Below are positions 44,976 to 53,651 of a DNA stretch of 64,000 nucleotides, piece after piece. The stretch is taken from assembly GCF_004342025.1 (NCBI RefSeq), contig NZ_SLWN01000003.1:62001-126000 (forward strand), given 5' to 3'. Made by a program: the position numbers and the translations under genes. The stretch comes from Kribbella steppae. Lineage in GTDB: Bacteria > Actinomycetota > Actinomycetes > Propionibacteriales > Kribbellaceae. Within the stretch, counting starts at the first letter, position 1, and each line of letters starts with the position of its first letter. The notes beneath the pieces were generated by a model. It searched no databases. It saw only the letters and a program-made list of their open reading frames with translations, and had not been told where the DNA came from.

Positions 44976-45602
44976 GTGCGTTTGATTTGTGCTGCGCTGG
45001 GGGCTGGGGTTTTGGTGGTTGCGGCTGGGGGGTGTGGATCGGGTACGACGGGAGTGGCGGAGCCGGCGGCGATTGTTAGTAGTCGGGTTACGCCGACGCC
45101 TGACGGGCCCACAACGTCGACGCCGGCTGCGACAGCTAAGCCGACTGTGGTCAAGCCGCCTGTGGTGAAACCGTCGAAGGTGACGGTCAAGAAGACGGTG
45201 GTGGAGGTTCGGGTTATTGCGTTCAAGAAGAGGACGGTGACGGATTCTTCGCTGGCTAAGGGGGAGAAGGTTGTCACGACCACGGGAGTCAACGGGTCGC
45301 GGCGGTTGATTTATGAGGTGACGTTCGTTGACGGCGTACAGACGGCTAAGGAGTTGCTGAGGGATGTGGTTGCCAAGCAGCCGCGGACTCAGGTGACCGC
45401 CGTCGGTACGAAGGTCGAGGAGAGCGAGTCGTCGGAGTGCGATCCGAATTACAGCGGGGGCTGTGTGCCGATTGCCAGTGATGTGGATTGTTCGGGTGGG
45501 AGTGGAGACGGGCCGGCGTATGTGCGCGGCCCGGTCACAGTTGTCGGGAACGACGTCTATGGCCTGGACCGCGACAAAGACGGTCTTGGTTGTGAGGACT
45601 AG
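44976..45602 (+). CDS. Secreted lipoprotein with G5 and Excalibur domains
   Basis: The protein has 208 residues from GTG 44976. A lipobox is present (VVAAGGC, Cys20). After a Pro/Thr/Lys linker comes a G5 domain (about 75-150: KKTVVEVRVIAFKKRTVTDSSLAKGEKVV, with YEVTFVDG). The end is an Excalibur-type calcium motif, DRDKDGLGCED. G5 domains bind cell-wall glycans, and Excalibur motifs bind Ca2+, so it is probably attached to the outer envelope. Its stop overlaps the convergent gene by 4 bp. Confidence 0.87.
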   Translation: MRLICAALGAGVLVVAAGGCGSGTTGVAEPAAIVSSRVTPTPDGPTTSTPAATAKPTVVKPPVVKPSKVTVKKTVVEVRVIAFKKRTVTDSSLAKGEKVVTTTGVNGSRRLIYEVTFVDGVQTAKELLRDVVAKQPRTQVTAVGTKVEESESSECDPNYSGGCVPIASDVDCSGGSGDGPAYVRGPVTVVGNDVYGLDRDKDGLGCED

Positions 45603-46183
45603 TTGGGGTTGCGGCCTAGGTGGGCGAGGATCTGGGCCAGGGGGTCGGTGCCGGAGTACGGGATGTCGGGGGCGAACGGGGAGCCCGGGGTCAGGCGGAG
45701 GTCGCCGGTGGGGACGACGTGAGCGACGGCTAGGGCGGCGTCCAGGACCTCGGGGGTGAAGGTGACTGTGGTGCCCAGGGTCTTGGCGACGTCCCAGGAG
45801 TGCACGACGTAGTCGATGAAGTGGAAGCTGATCGCCTGGTGGCCGGGGAACGGCTGGTCTGTGCCGAACTCGGGGAGCGGGAAGAGGCGATCCGCGACGC
45901 CGTCCTCGGCGAAGGCGGTCAGGACGTGTTCGGCTGAGTCGATGTAGGCCTTGACCGGGTCGTCGCCGAGGTCGCGGAGTTTCCACACGGCCTCGTTGCC
46001 GTCGCCTCGGGAGGCGGCGGCGAAGCCGTTGTGCTGGGTCGCCATGTGGGCGAGGAGGCCGTAGAGGGTCCAGGCGCGGCAGGGGGTCGGCTTGGAGAGG
46101 TCGGCGTCGGTGACACGCGCGACCAGGTCGATGCTGGCCTGAACGGCTTGTGCGTCGAGGGGTACGTAATCAACAGTAGGCAT
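45599..46183 (-). CDS. DinB-like TIGR03086-family protein (mycothiol-dependent enzyme fold)
   Basis: The protein has 194 residues. The maleylpyruvate-isomerase N-terminal pattern is clear: LSKPTPCRAWTLYGLLAHMATQHNGFA (metal His), then FHFIDYVVHSWDVAKTLG with the paired His. Members are metal-dependent, and several use mycothiol, the actinobacterial thiol. It may detoxify electrophiles. It is divergent from the MarR regulator at 46236, which may control it. Confidence 0.85.
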   Translation of the reverse strand: MPTVDYVPLDAQAVQASIDLVARVTDADLSKPTPCRAWTLYGLLAHMATQHNGFAAASRGDGNEAVWKLRDLGDDPVKAYIDSAEHVLTAFAEDGVADRLFPLPEFGTDQPFPGHQAISFHFIDYVVHSWDVAKTLGTTVTFTPEVLDAALAVAHVVPTGDLRLTPGSPFAPDIPYSGTDPLAQILAHLGRNPN

Positions 46184-46235
46184 CTGCTGATCATATGCGC
46201 GAGCTTATGATTGCGCCAGTGTTATCTTCCGTGAT

Positions 46236-46661
46236 GTGAGCCCGGAGGATGAGCGCCCCGACCTCGCCGCGATGCTGGCTCCGTTGCTGCGGGCACTCAT
46301 CGCGGTGGAGTTGCCAGTGCTCGCCGAGCACGACGTGTCCATGTGGGGATACTCCGTACTGACCACGCTCGACGACACGCCGGTGCGCACCCAGGCCGCT
46401 CTCGCGGACGCGATCGGGGCCGACAAGTCGCGCATCATCGGCACCCTCGACGAACTGCAGGACGCCGGCCTGATCGAGCGGACGCCGGACCCGAACGACC
46501 GCCGCGTCAGATTGCTGTCGATTACGCCGAAGGGCCGTCGAGTACGTCGCTCCGTCCGCAAAGACATCCGGGTGCATGAGAACCGCATCCTCGAAGCCCT
46601 CCCACCCGCCGACCGTCAAGCCTTCCTCCGCTCCATCCGCAACCTGTACGACGCCCGCTGA
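46236..46661 (+). CDS. MarR-family transcriptional regulator
   Basis: The protein has 141 residues from GTG. The winged helix reads QAALADAIGADKSRIIGTLDELQDAGLIERTPDPNDRRVRLLSITPKG, of which the DPNDRRxRLLxITPKG wing is diagnostic. It usually represses detoxification or efflux genes and responds to aromatic ligands. The divergent mycothiol-type gene at 45599 is a likely target. Confidence 0.92.
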   Translation: MSPEDERPDLAAMLAPLLRALIAVELPVLAEHDVSMWGYSVLTTLDDTPVRTQAALADAIGADKSRIIGTLDELQDAGLIERTPDPNDRRVRLLSITPKGRRVRRSVRKDIRVHENRILEALPPADRQAFLRSIRNLYDAR

Positions 46662-46744
46662 GCCCCGAGCCTCCATCGGGGGATGGAAGGGGTTCCCTCG
46701 GGGGAGTGATCCGCGGGGTAGGTGAGTCGGGTCAGGGTGGAGGT

Positions 46745-47632
46745 ATGGCGATCGCACGTGTGGGGGAGTTTCGTCGGGATGCGTCGGTGGGGATGGGGTG
46801 GGTGGCTCGGGGCGCGGTCGGGTGGGCGGCGGCGTACGGATGTTTGCGGGTGTGGTTCGCCACCGGTCATGCACCGGACTGGAAGTTCCCGGGTGGCGAC
46901 CTGCTGGTCCCGGATTGGGTGGCGGTGGGGGGGTGCGTGGTCAGTGCCGCGACAGTCCTCGCACTGCATAGACGACCGAGCTCCCGGCTTCTGATCAGGG
47001 CGCTGTGGGCAGTCGCGGCCGGCTGGGTCGCAGCTGCTGCGTTGGCGCTGCTCGATGTCGTTGGTGGTGTGCTGCCCGGCCTGGGGATCCCGTTCGATTG
47101 GAAAGGGATGGTGAGCAGGTTGGCCGCCCTTGGAGGAGCCGCGCTTCTCGGCCGGACTGCCCTGACCTATCGGCGGCGGCTCGGTCCGGGCCGGTCGCTA
47201 GAGGCGATCCCCATCTGGGCCGTGATCGGCGCGTGGTCCGCGGTTGCCGGTTGCTTGATCCGGTTGGCCGCGCAAGCAGTCGTCGGGTTCGACACGCCGT
47301 ACGGCGCCAACCTCTCGCTGATCCTGTTCGAAGGCGGCTTCCTGCTCGCCGGGATTGTGCTGCCGCTGCTGCTGGTCTATCGCGTCGGCCGGTTCTTTCC
47401 GCGCTGGATGCTGTTGCTCCCCGGCGCCGGCCTCGGCGGGGGCATCACGGCGTACTTCGGTGTCGGCCTGCTCCAGATGATCGCTGCCGCAGTCCAGGGC
47501 AAGCCCGTGTACGGCGACATCGGTCTGCCGGACGCCTTCTTCTGGGTAGCCGTCCCGGCCTACGTCATGTGGGGCGTCGGCCTGGCTGTCGCGACCTACG
47601 GCTACTACCTGCGAACCCGGAAACCCGCCTAG
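46745..47632 (+). CDS. Multi-pass membrane protein
   Basis: The protein has 295 residues with seven or eight hydrophobic helices (for example LLIRALWAVAAGWVAAAALALL and GFLLAGIVLPLLLVYRVG). No active-site motif or known family is visible. It follows the MarR gene by 80 bp on the same strand. Function unknown. Confidence 0.75.
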   Translation: MAIARVGEFRRDASVGMGWVARGAVGWAAAYGCLRVWFATGHAPDWKFPGGDLLVPDWVAVGGCVVSAATVLALHRRPSSRLLIRALWAVAAGWVAAAALALLDVVGGVLPGLGIPFDWKGMVSRLAALGGAALLGRTALTYRRRLGPGRSLEAIPIWAVIGAWSAVAGCLIRLAAQAVVGFDTPYGANLSLILFEGGFLLAGIVLPLLLVYRVGRFFPRWMLLLPGAGLGGGITAYFGVGLLQMIAAAVQGKPVYGDIGLPDAFFWVAVPAYVMWGVGLAVATYGYYLRTRKPA

Positions 47633-47756
47633 CAAACAGCGGTACGACGGCGCAACCGATTCGTAGTGTGATCTGAAAGTCACGATGCGTTGAACCCAGC
47701 ACTCGGGTGAATCGTTCGGAACAGGCGACGACCCCTACACCTCGAGGAGTGAGGCC

Positions 47757-48164
47757 ATGAAGGTGCTGGAGCGCTATCAGAAGCAAGTGATCGCCGTTTT
47801 CCGGATCGTGATCGGGTTCCTGTTCGCCAGTCACGGTGCGGCCGCGTTGTTCGGGGTACTCGGGACCAAACAGGTCGAGGCGTTCGCCTGGCCGTCGTGG
47901 TGGGCGGCCGCGATCCAGTTCGCCGGCGGCGCGTTGGTGCTGGTCGGGCTGGCCACCAGGTACGCCGCGCTGCTCTGTTCTGGATCGATGGCGTACGCCT
48001 ACTTCACTGTTCACCAGGTGGATGCTTTGCTTCCTGTGCAGAATGGTGGCGAGAAGGCGGCGTTGTTCTGCTTCGCCTTCCTGCTGATCGCGTTCCTCGG
48101 CAACGGCGCCTGGGCGGTGGAACAGCGAGCAGCACCCCGAAGTGCAACAGCCGCAGCGGAGTGA
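47757..48164 (+). CDS. DoxX-family membrane protein
   Basis: The protein has 135 residues and four helices. FRIVIGFLFASHGAAALFG and AAIQFAGGALVLVGLATRYAALLCSGSMAYAYF carry the DoxX patterns RxxxGxxFxxHG and GGxLLxxGLxTR. DoxX proteins are small oxidoreductase-like membrane subunits tied to thiol or quinone redox and redox stress. It lies 43 bp ahead of the ECF sigma gene and may share regulation. Confidence 0.9.
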   Translation: MKVLERYQKQVIAVFRIVIGFLFASHGAAALFGVLGTKQVEAFAWPSWWAAAIQFAGGALVLVGLATRYAALLCSGSMAYAYFTVHQVDALLPVQNGGEKAALFCFAFLLIAFLGNGAWAVEQRAAPRSATAAAE

Positions 48165-48207
48165 TCCCGGCCGGGACCGCACGATGCACGACAGAGCAGG
48201 AGCGCCG

Positions 48208-48717
48208 ATGGCCGATGACCGGGCGGCGCTGCTGCGCGAGCTGCACGATGTGCACGCGCCCGCGTTGTGGCGATTCGTGGTCCGGCTGACCGGCGACGAC
48301 CGGCTGGCCGAGGATGTCGTGCAGGAGACCCTGCTGCGGGCGTGGCGCCGGCCGCAGATCCTGACCGAGGACGAGGCGGGGGCCCGGGCCTGGCTGTTCA
48401 CGGTGGCGCGCAATCTCGTCATCGACGACCGGCGCAGTGCCCGGGTCAGCCGCGAGGTGGCCAGCGGCGACCTGCCGGAGAATCCCAGTGCCGACCACGC
48501 GAACGCCGTACTGGACGCGTGGCTGGTGGCGGAGTCGCTGGCCCAGCTGTCCGAGGAACATCGGCAGGTGATTGTTCGTGCGTACTACGGGCGTCGTACC
48601 GTCACTGATATCGCCGAAGAGCTGGATATCCCGTCGGGCACCGTGAAGTCGCGGCTGCACTACGGGCTGCGGGCGCTGAAGCTCGCGTTGCAGGAGAGGG
48701 GGGTGACAAGCCAGTGA
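48208..48717 (+). CDS. ECF-type RNA polymerase sigma factor
   Basis: The protein has 169 residues from ATG 48208, with AGGAG 6 bp upstream. Region 2 is DRLAEDVVQETLLRAWRRP, and region 4 is SEEHRQVIVRAYYGRRTVTDIAEEL, with SGTVKSRLHYGLRAL as recognition helix. It directs transcription of a stress regulon. Its stop overlaps the GTG of the anti-sigma gene (GTGA), so the pair is coupled and co-regulated. It is similar in build to actinobacterial SigL-type ECF factors. Confidence 0.93.
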   Translation: MADDRAALLRELHDVHAPALWRFVVRLTGDDRLAEDVVQETLLRAWRRPQILTEDEAGARAWLFTVARNLVIDDRRSARVSREVASGDLPENPSADHANAVLDAWLVAESLAQLSEEHRQVIVRAYYGRRTVTDIAEELDIPSGTVKSRLHYGLRALKLALQERGVTSQ

Positions 48718-49376
48718 GCGATCCTTACAAGGAGTGGGACGCGGCCTATCTGCTGGGGGCGTTGTCGGCGAAGGATCGGCGCGCCTACGAAGAGCACCTA
48801 CGGACCTGTGACGAGTGTTCGGCCGAGGTGGCGTCGCTCGGCGGCATACCCGGGACGCTGGCCGCGCTGCCCGACGATCGCGCGCTCGCGACCATCACTG
48901 CCACCCCGCCGAACCTGCTGCCCGGCCTGGTCCACGCGGTCCAGCAGGACACCCGCAAGCGGCGGGTCAAGTTCGGCATGGCGATGGCCGGGATCACGGC
49001 TGCGGCGGCCGTGGTCGGTGCGCTGGTGGCGATCCCGCTCAGCCGCGAGGAGCCGCAGGGCGACTACGTCGTACTCGCGCAGACCGTCGCCAGCAAGCTC
49101 TCCGCGGACGCCCGGCTGGTGCCGGAGCGCTGGGGTACGACGATCGAGATCAGCTGCCGGTACGACGAACTGGCCACCCCGAGCGAACGGGCCCGGGGCT
49201 ACGAGCTGTACGTCACGGACACGTCCGGGAAGTCCCAGCTGATCGCGAGCTGGACCGCGGCACCGGGTACGACGGTCAAGCCGGCCGCGACCACGAAGCT
49301 GCAGCGCAACGAGATCCGGGGGCTGGACATCCGCAGCTCGGAATCCGGCCGGATCCTGCTCGCGGTGCACTTCTGA
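48714..49376 (+). CDS. Zinc-finger anti-sigma factor
   Basis: The protein has 220 residues. The N-terminal zf-HC2 anti-sigma domain carries HLRTCDECS (HxxxCxxC), which binds zinc and wraps the sigma factor. One transmembrane helix follows at about 84-104 (FGMAMAGITAAAAVVGALVAI). The outer domain (115-220) is beta-rich and should sense the envelope. It is an RskA-like arrangement; sigma release would need regulated proteolysis. Confidence 0.9.
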   Translation: MSDPYKEWDAAYLLGALSAKDRRAYEEHLRTCDECSAEVASLGGIPGTLAALPDDRALATITATPPNLLPGLVHAVQQDTRKRRVKFGMAMAGITAAAAVVGALVAIPLSREEPQGDYVVLAQTVASKLSADARLVPERWGTTIEISCRYDELATPSERARGYELYVTDTSGKSQLIASWTAAPGTTVKPAATTKLQRNEIRGLDIRSSESGRILLAVHF

Positions 49377-49518
49377 CGCTGATTGTGCCCGCCCGGACAC
49401 TGTCCGCGCGGAATCGGTTGCAGTCGGCACGATTGACTGCCAGCCGCTGGGGCACCTGAGGGGTCAAGAGCGGTGGTCGCTCGAGAGGCCGTCGATCTAG
49501 GCCCCGGTGTTCAGGGAC

Positions 49519-49621
49519 GTGCACCGGGGTCGCTCAACGCCCGGACGCCAGCGTTCACCGGGGTCACTCGACGCGCGGCCGTGGACGTTCACCGGGGGGC
49601 AGTCGACGCCCGGCCGTCAAC
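49519..49621. repeat. Three 34-35 bp tandem repeats in a gene-free region
   Basis: Units at 49519-49552, 49553-49586 and 49587-49621 share a GTTCACCGGGG start and a CTCRACGCSCGG centre, with a fourth partial GTTCACC. The surrounding stretch 49377-49790 shows no supported gene. No spacers separate the units. Confidence 0.75.
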
Positions 49622-49790
49622 GTTCACCATCAGCGCGGCGGAAGATTTTTCCTTCGATCGTGTAACACTCGCGCCGTCACCAGCGATATACCGTGTGTAA
49701 CGCCACTGAGGATCCCGTCCCAGGTCGACCGCCCGAAGGGCCTGGGGCGGGGTTCTCGTTCGTCGAGAGGCGCCCCGGACGCGTTACGCA

Positions 49791-49824
49791 CGAAGGCCCC
49801 CGGTTGCAGTACCGGGGGCCTTCG
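49791..49824. terminator. Strong hairpin terminator
   Basis: A perfect 14-bp stem (49791-49804 with 49811-49824) over a 6-base loop stands 20 bp past the stop of the minus-strand 79-residue gene. Confidence 0.8.
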
Positions 49825-49844
49825 CGCTGGTATCCCTCCCTACG

Positions 49845-50084
49845 CTATGACGCTTGTTCGCTCTGTCGGTGCGACTCCGGCAGATCGATCCGGTCCGCCG
49901 GGAGGCGTTCCGTCCGCTCAGTACCGTCGTCACCCTCGTACTGCACCAGACCAGTCCATCCCGTCGCCTCGTGCTCACGGCCGATCAGCCAGCCGGGACG
50001 CCACTGCCCGTCCACAAGGACGATCACATGGCTGGGCAGAGGCAGACGGGACACCAGTTCGGTGCCGGGCTCGAACTCAGTCAT
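49845..50084 (-). CDS. Small hypothetical protein
   Basis: The protein has 79 residues. It looks like an SH3-type or Tudor-like beta barrel by pattern (LPSHVIVLVDGQWRPGWLIGREHE, WTGLVQYEGDDG). It is acidic with a disordered tail. Similar short proteins are frequent in actinobacteria without known function. A terminator follows directly. Confidence 0.7.
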   Translation of the reverse strand: MTEFEPGTELVSRLPLPSHVIVLVDGQWRPGWLIGREHEATGWTGLVQYEGDDGTERTERLPADRIDLPESHRQSEQAS

Positions 50085-50147
50085 GGCCGAAGGTTAAGTC
50101 GTTTCCGCGCTTGGCGCCTCCCGTGAGCGTGTTTACTCACGGTCTTC

Positions 50148-50855
50148 TCAGACTCTGGGCAGAAGTTCGCGTACGACGCCGACGGGCAGCCCGAATTCAC
50201 GCACCGAACCGGTCACCTTCAACGCGCGGCCGCCGGGGATGTGGCTCACCCACCCTTGGTGCAATGCATGTACACACAAGGCTGCGCCGACCGCGCCGGC
50301 CAGATGCGGTCGCCGCTCGGTCACGTCCAGACACGAGCGCAGTGGGGGTCGTCCGCGGCGCGTCTCGACCACAATGCCGAGATCTTCCAGCCAGGCCGAG
50401 CCTTCCGGCGTGAGCATGACGCCTTCCGACCAGTCGATCAGGCCACGCTCTGTTATCGCATCCGCCAATGCGACACCGAGTTTCCCCGCGAGGTGGTCGT
50501 AGCAGGTCCGTGCCCGCGCGAACGCGTCCCGCTTGCTCACCGCAGCCAGGCTGTTCAGAACCTCGGTACGACGAGGTGCGAGCGCCGCGAGCCCTTCGAT
50601 CAGCTCGGCCGTCTCCGGTCCGGCGAGTTTCAGATAGCGATGCCGCCCCTGCCGCATCTCGGTCAGCAACCCGCCATCGACCAGCAGGTTGAGATGCTCG
50701 CTGATCGTCGGTCGCGACACCTTCGCCAGCCGGGCCAGCTCGGTCGCCGTCCACGCCCGTCCGTCGAGCAGCGCCAGGCAGACCGTCGCCCGGGTGGCGT
50801 CGGCCAGCATCCGCGCCCAGGCGGCCAGCTCCTGCCCCTCGGTCTGCGAACTCAT
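50148..50855 (-). CDS. ArsR-type winged-helix regulator
   Basis: The protein has 235 residues from ATG 50855. The HTH is ATELARLAKVSRPTISEHLNLLVDGGLLTEM, with a wing RQGRHRYLKLAG. A longer C-terminal part (about 90-235), of unknown role, includes SAWLEDLGIVVETRRGRPPLRSCLDVTERRPHLAG; key residues are the RRPHLAG end. It is divergent from the flavin-reductase-like gene at 51003 and is likely its regulator. No Cys pairs suggest metal sensing. Confidence 0.87.
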   Translation of the reverse strand: MSSQTEGQELAAWARMLADATRATVCLALLDGRAWTATELARLAKVSRPTISEHLNLLVDGGLLTEMRQGRHRYLKLAGPETAELIEGLAALAPRRTEVLNSLAAVSKRDAFARARTCYDHLAGKLGVALADAITERGLIDWSEGVMLTPEGSAWLEDLGIVVETRRGRPPLRSCLDVTERRPHLAGAVGAALCVHALHQGWVSHIPGGRALKVTGSVREFGLPVGVVRELLPRV

Positions 50856-51002
50856 CCACGTCCTCGCTTCGCTCCGGGCGCGGATGAGGCACGAGATGCA
50901 CAGTGTTTGACGATGACCTCGCTTCGCTCGCTCATGCATCCCATCATGCCGTTCCGACAGTTAGGCGCCCGCCGAAGTGATCGCGACCTAGCGTCGGAAC
51001 CT

Positions 51003-51635
51003 ATGACGCACCTGACGATCGAACCGTCCATCCTGTACGTCGGTACACCGGTCGCCCTGCTCTCCACCGAGAACGGCGACGGCACGATCAACCTCGCCGC
51101 GATGTCGTCCGCCTGGGCGCTCGACGATGTCGTCGTCCTCGGACTCAGCGGCTCCGGTCAAACCGCGCACAATCTGCAGCAGCGGCCGGACGTCGTGATC
51201 AACTTCCCGTCACCTGCGCAGTGGGAGGCTGTTGAGCGACTCGCCGGTCTGACCGGTCGTGATCCAGTGCCGGAACACAAGCGGGCGAGGTTCCGGTACG
51301 AGCGGGAGAAGTTCAAGGCGGCCGGGCTGACACCGGTCGCGTCCGAGCTGGTCGGTCCGCCGCGAGTGGCCGAATGCCCGTTGCAGTTCGAGGCGTCCGC
51401 CGTACAGGTGCAGTTTGATGCTGCTGGCAACTTCTTGATCGTCCAGGCGCGTGTGCTGCGGGTGCATGCGAACGATCGGATCGTCGTGCCGGGGACCTCG
51501 TACGTCGATCCGGGGGCGTGGTCGCCGTTGCTCTACAACTTCCGGCACTACTTCGGCCTCGGTCCGGAGTTGGGGGAGTCGTTCCGGACCGAGACGCCTA
51601 GAGGAGCCGAAGCCGATCGACTTCTTCGTCGCTGA
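51003..51635 (+). CDS. Flavin-reductase-like (FMN split-barrel) protein
   Basis: The protein has 210 residues from ATG 51003. Features are YVGTPVALLSTENGDGTINLAAMSSAWAL, VVLGLSGSGQTAHNL and ECPLQFEASA, typical of the flavin reductase-like split barrel. It probably uses NAD(P)H and FMN to reduce flavin or a small compound. It is divergently arranged with the ArsR-type regulator and overlaps the convergent nat gene by 38 bp. Confidence 0.82.
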   Translation: MTHLTIEPSILYVGTPVALLSTENGDGTINLAAMSSAWALDDVVVLGLSGSGQTAHNLQQRPDVVINFPSPAQWEAVERLAGLTGRDPVPEHKRARFRYEREKFKAAGLTPVASELVGPPRVAECPLQFEASAVQVQFDAAGNFLIVQARVLRVHANDRIVVPGTSYVDPGAWSPLLYNFRHYFGLGPELGESFRTETPRGAEADRLLRR

Positions 51636-52383
51636 GGACGACGTCGAGAGTCGCGAGGACGGACGGGAGATCCTCGGCCGCTACGACGCGATGCGTGGTG
51701 CGACCGTCGGCGTAGTCGGTCGTGAGCTCGTCTCCGATCAGGCGACGGATGACGCCGTCGGCGACGCGCATCACCACCGGCCTGCCGGTGAAGGGGGAGT
51801 CCGGATGGGTCGAGACGTAGTGGTGGTAGACCTCGTAGTCGATCGGGCGCACCGGCTCGTCGTTGGACGCGTGCTGCGGGATCCAGCCGTCCGGGGTCTG
51901 CTTCGACAGGGTCCACACGTCGCCGTCGGCGGTCAGGCGGTGGTCCCAGCCGCCCTGGTCCACGACCACGCCGTCCTTGAGCGGGGTCGGGTAGAGCTGA
52001 CCGGCGCCGAACCCGACATCGGCGAGGAACTCCTGCCCGTCGACACCGACCTTGAGCAGCCCGTGCGTGCGTGGTCCGGACTTGTGCGGTTGCACTCGCG
52101 CTACTCGTCGTTCCACCTCGAACCCGAGTCGCTCCAGCGCGGCGCCGAACAGCAACGTGTGCTCGTAGCAGTAGCCGCCGCGCTGCCGTCGTACCAGCTT
52201 CGCCTGGATCGCGTTCAGCCCGATCCCGGGGTGCGTGCCGAGGATCACGTCGATGTTCTCGAACGGGATCGCCAGCACGTGCGCCCGGTGCAGACTACGC
52301 AAGCTGTCCGCGGATGCGTCCACCCGCGGATGCCCGATCCGCTCGAGGTAGGCGTCAGGGTCCAGTTCTTCGATCTCCCACAT
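51598..52383 (-). CDS. nat: Arylamine N-acetyltransferase
   Basis: The protein has 261 residues. The catalytic triad is Cys72 (RGGYCYE), His107 (RTHGLL) and Asp122 (LADVGFG), at spacing normal for bacterial NATs. It transfers acetyl from acetyl-CoA to arylamines and hydrazines, including drug-like molecules. It heads a minus-strand group of small detoxification genes and is convergent with the flavin-reductase-like gene. Confidence 0.95.
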   Translation of the reverse strand: MWEIEELDPDAYLERIGHPRVDASADSLRSLHRAHVLAIPFENIDVILGTHPGIGLNAIQAKLVRRQRGGYCYEHTLLFGAALERLGFEVERRVARVQPHKSGPRTHGLLKVGVDGQEFLADVGFGAGQLYPTPLKDGVVVDQGGWDHRLTADGDVWTLSKQTPDGWIPQHASNDEPVRPIDYEVYHHYVSTHPDSPFTGRPVVMRVADGVIRRLIGDELTTDYADGRTTHRVVAAEDLPSVLATLDVVLSDEEVDRLRLL

Positions 52384-52407
52384 GACGCCTACCTCAACAC
52401 TTCCAGT

Positions 52408-52803
52408 TCACTTGAGGTCAAGCTCGGTGAACAAGGTGAGCTGGATTCCGCCCGGCGTCTCGAGCCGGGCGTTGAGCGAGTTCCACGGGGTGCGGGTCGG
52501 CTCGGCGATCACGGTGGCGCCGGCGTCGGCCAGCTTCCGCGTGGTCTCGGCCGCATCGTCCACCTCCAGTGCGACCCGGTACTTCCCGGCGACCCGCCGG
52601 CCGACCTCGACCTCGTCGATGTAGTCGGCCTGATGCGGATCCGCGATCTCCAGCGTCGCCCGCTCGACGTCGAGGATCATCACCCGCCCGTTCTCCGACG
52701 AGTAGGACTCGCGCTCGGGCAGCCCGAGCACATCCCGGTAGAACGTCACCGCCTCGTCGTAGTCGTCCGCCGTCACGACCAACCGCAGTTCCTTGACCGT
52801 CAT
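52408..52803 (-). CDS. VOC/glyoxalase-fold protein
   Basis: The protein has 131 residues with the two beta-alpha-beta-beta-beta modules of the VOC superfamily: LRLVVTADDYDEAVTFYRDVLGLPE and VALEVDDAAETTRKLADAGATVIAEPTRTPW. Possible metal ligands are few, so it could be a non-catalytic binding protein. Substrate unknown. Confidence 0.88.
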   Translation of the reverse strand: MTVKELRLVVTADDYDEAVTFYRDVLGLPERESYSSENGRVMILDVERATLEIADPHQADYIDEVEVGRRVAGKYRVALEVDDAAETTRKLADAGATVIAEPTRTPWNSLNARLETPGGIQLTLFTELDLK

Positions 52804-52813
52804 GCCTTCAGTA

Positions 52814-53215
52814 TCAGTCCTCCTGCTGCCAGGCCAGGTTGATCTTCGCCTCCTGGAACCGCCAGCCGTCCGGGGTCCGCACGGCTGTGTACTTCAGCCG
52901 CAACCCGGTCCGATGGTGCGGTGCCTCGCCGTCCCGGTAGAAGAACGCGAGCTGATTGGCCGTCGCGTCCGCCCGATCCCCGTCGACGCTGATCAGCACG
53001 TCACCATGCACATGCTGGGTCGGCCCGTCGTCGGTCTCCCGCACGAACGCGATCACGTCGTCGATCCCGCGAATCTCACCACCGCGGGGTGACCGCACCA
53101 CCACGTCCTTCGTGTAGATCTGCCGGAGGTCGTCCGGCGTCCCCTCGTCCAGCACCCACGCCAGCCGCGCGAACAGCTCCGCGACCTCCAGCCGATCGGC
53201 GATCTCGCTCATCAT
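52814..53215 (-). CDS. SnoaL-like (NTF2-fold) protein
   Basis: The protein has 133 residues from ATG 53215, with AAAGAGG upstream. SEIADRLEVAELFARLAWVLDEGTPDDLRQIYTKDVVVRSPRG is the usual cone-shaped NTF2 start. It closes with YTAVRTPDGWRF. Members include ketosteroid-isomerase-like enzymes and binding proteins. Two matching palindromes lie in its leader (53228-53286), so a dedicated repressor probably controls it. Confidence 0.85.
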   Translation of the reverse strand: MMSEIADRLEVAELFARLAWVLDEGTPDDLRQIYTKDVVVRSPRGGEIRGIDDVIAFVRETDDGPTQHVHGDVLISVDGDRADATANQLAFFYRDGEAPHHRTGLRLKYTAVRTPDGWRFQEAKINLAWQQED

Positions 53216-53227
53216 CCATCCTCTTTC

Positions 53228-53286
53228 GTTGGTTACGCCAACATTGCCTGCACCAACTATAGGCACAGCTTGTTGGCGCGACCAAC
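53228..53286. promoter_or_regulatory. Twin GTTGG-N5-CCAAC palindromes
   Basis: Two 15-bp inverted repeats, GTTGG-N5-CCAAC, lie at 53228-53242 and 53272-53286, 44 bp centre to centre (about four helical turns). They flank the promoter of the SnoaL-like gene starting at 53215. The form is typical of TetR-family operators; no TetR gene is in this stretch. Confidence 0.7.
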
Positions 53287-53288
53287 AA

Positions 53289-53648
53289 TTAGAGGCGCGA
53301 CACCTGGTAGTGCGTGATCAGCCAGGTGTCGCCGGCTCGACGGACGATCACACTGAGGTAGACGGGCAGGGTGGGTCGATCCGTGAAGGAGAAGTCGACG
53401 CCGACGTACCCGAGGATCAGGTCGTCCGCGAGCCGCCGCGTCTCGAGGATCTCGTACGACGCTCGCAGTCCAAGCGGCTGTGAGTCGTAGTACTCGGCCA
53501 CGGCGTCCGGTCCCACGCCGTACAGATGCAGGCCTTGGAAGATCGCGTCGTCGGTGAAGAGTGACCCAACCCGCTTGGGTTCGTGCTCGTCGATGCCGGC
53601 CTTCCACTGGTCGAGCGCGGCGCGAAGGATGTCGAGTTCAGTGGTCAT
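53289..53648 (-). CDS. SgcJ/SnoaL-like small protein
   Basis: The protein has 119 residues of NTF2 fold (ILRAALDQWKAGIDEHEPKRVGSLFTDDAIFQGL, VRRAGDTWLITHYQVSRL). It is similar to SgcJ/EcaC-type proteins found in secondary-metabolism and defence-against-aldehyde contexts. It follows the SDR gene by 3 bp and is likely in its operon. Confidence 0.85.
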   Translation of the reverse strand: MTTELDILRAALDQWKAGIDEHEPKRVGSLFTDDAIFQGLHLYGVGPDAVAEYYDSQPLGLRASYEILETRRLADDLILGYVGVDFSFTDRPTLPVYLSVIVRRAGDTWLITHYQVSRL

Positions 53649-53651
53649 GGC

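Noticed and set aside
49519..49621. CRISPR array
   Set aside because: Units are directly adjacent with no unique spacers, and no cas genes are present.
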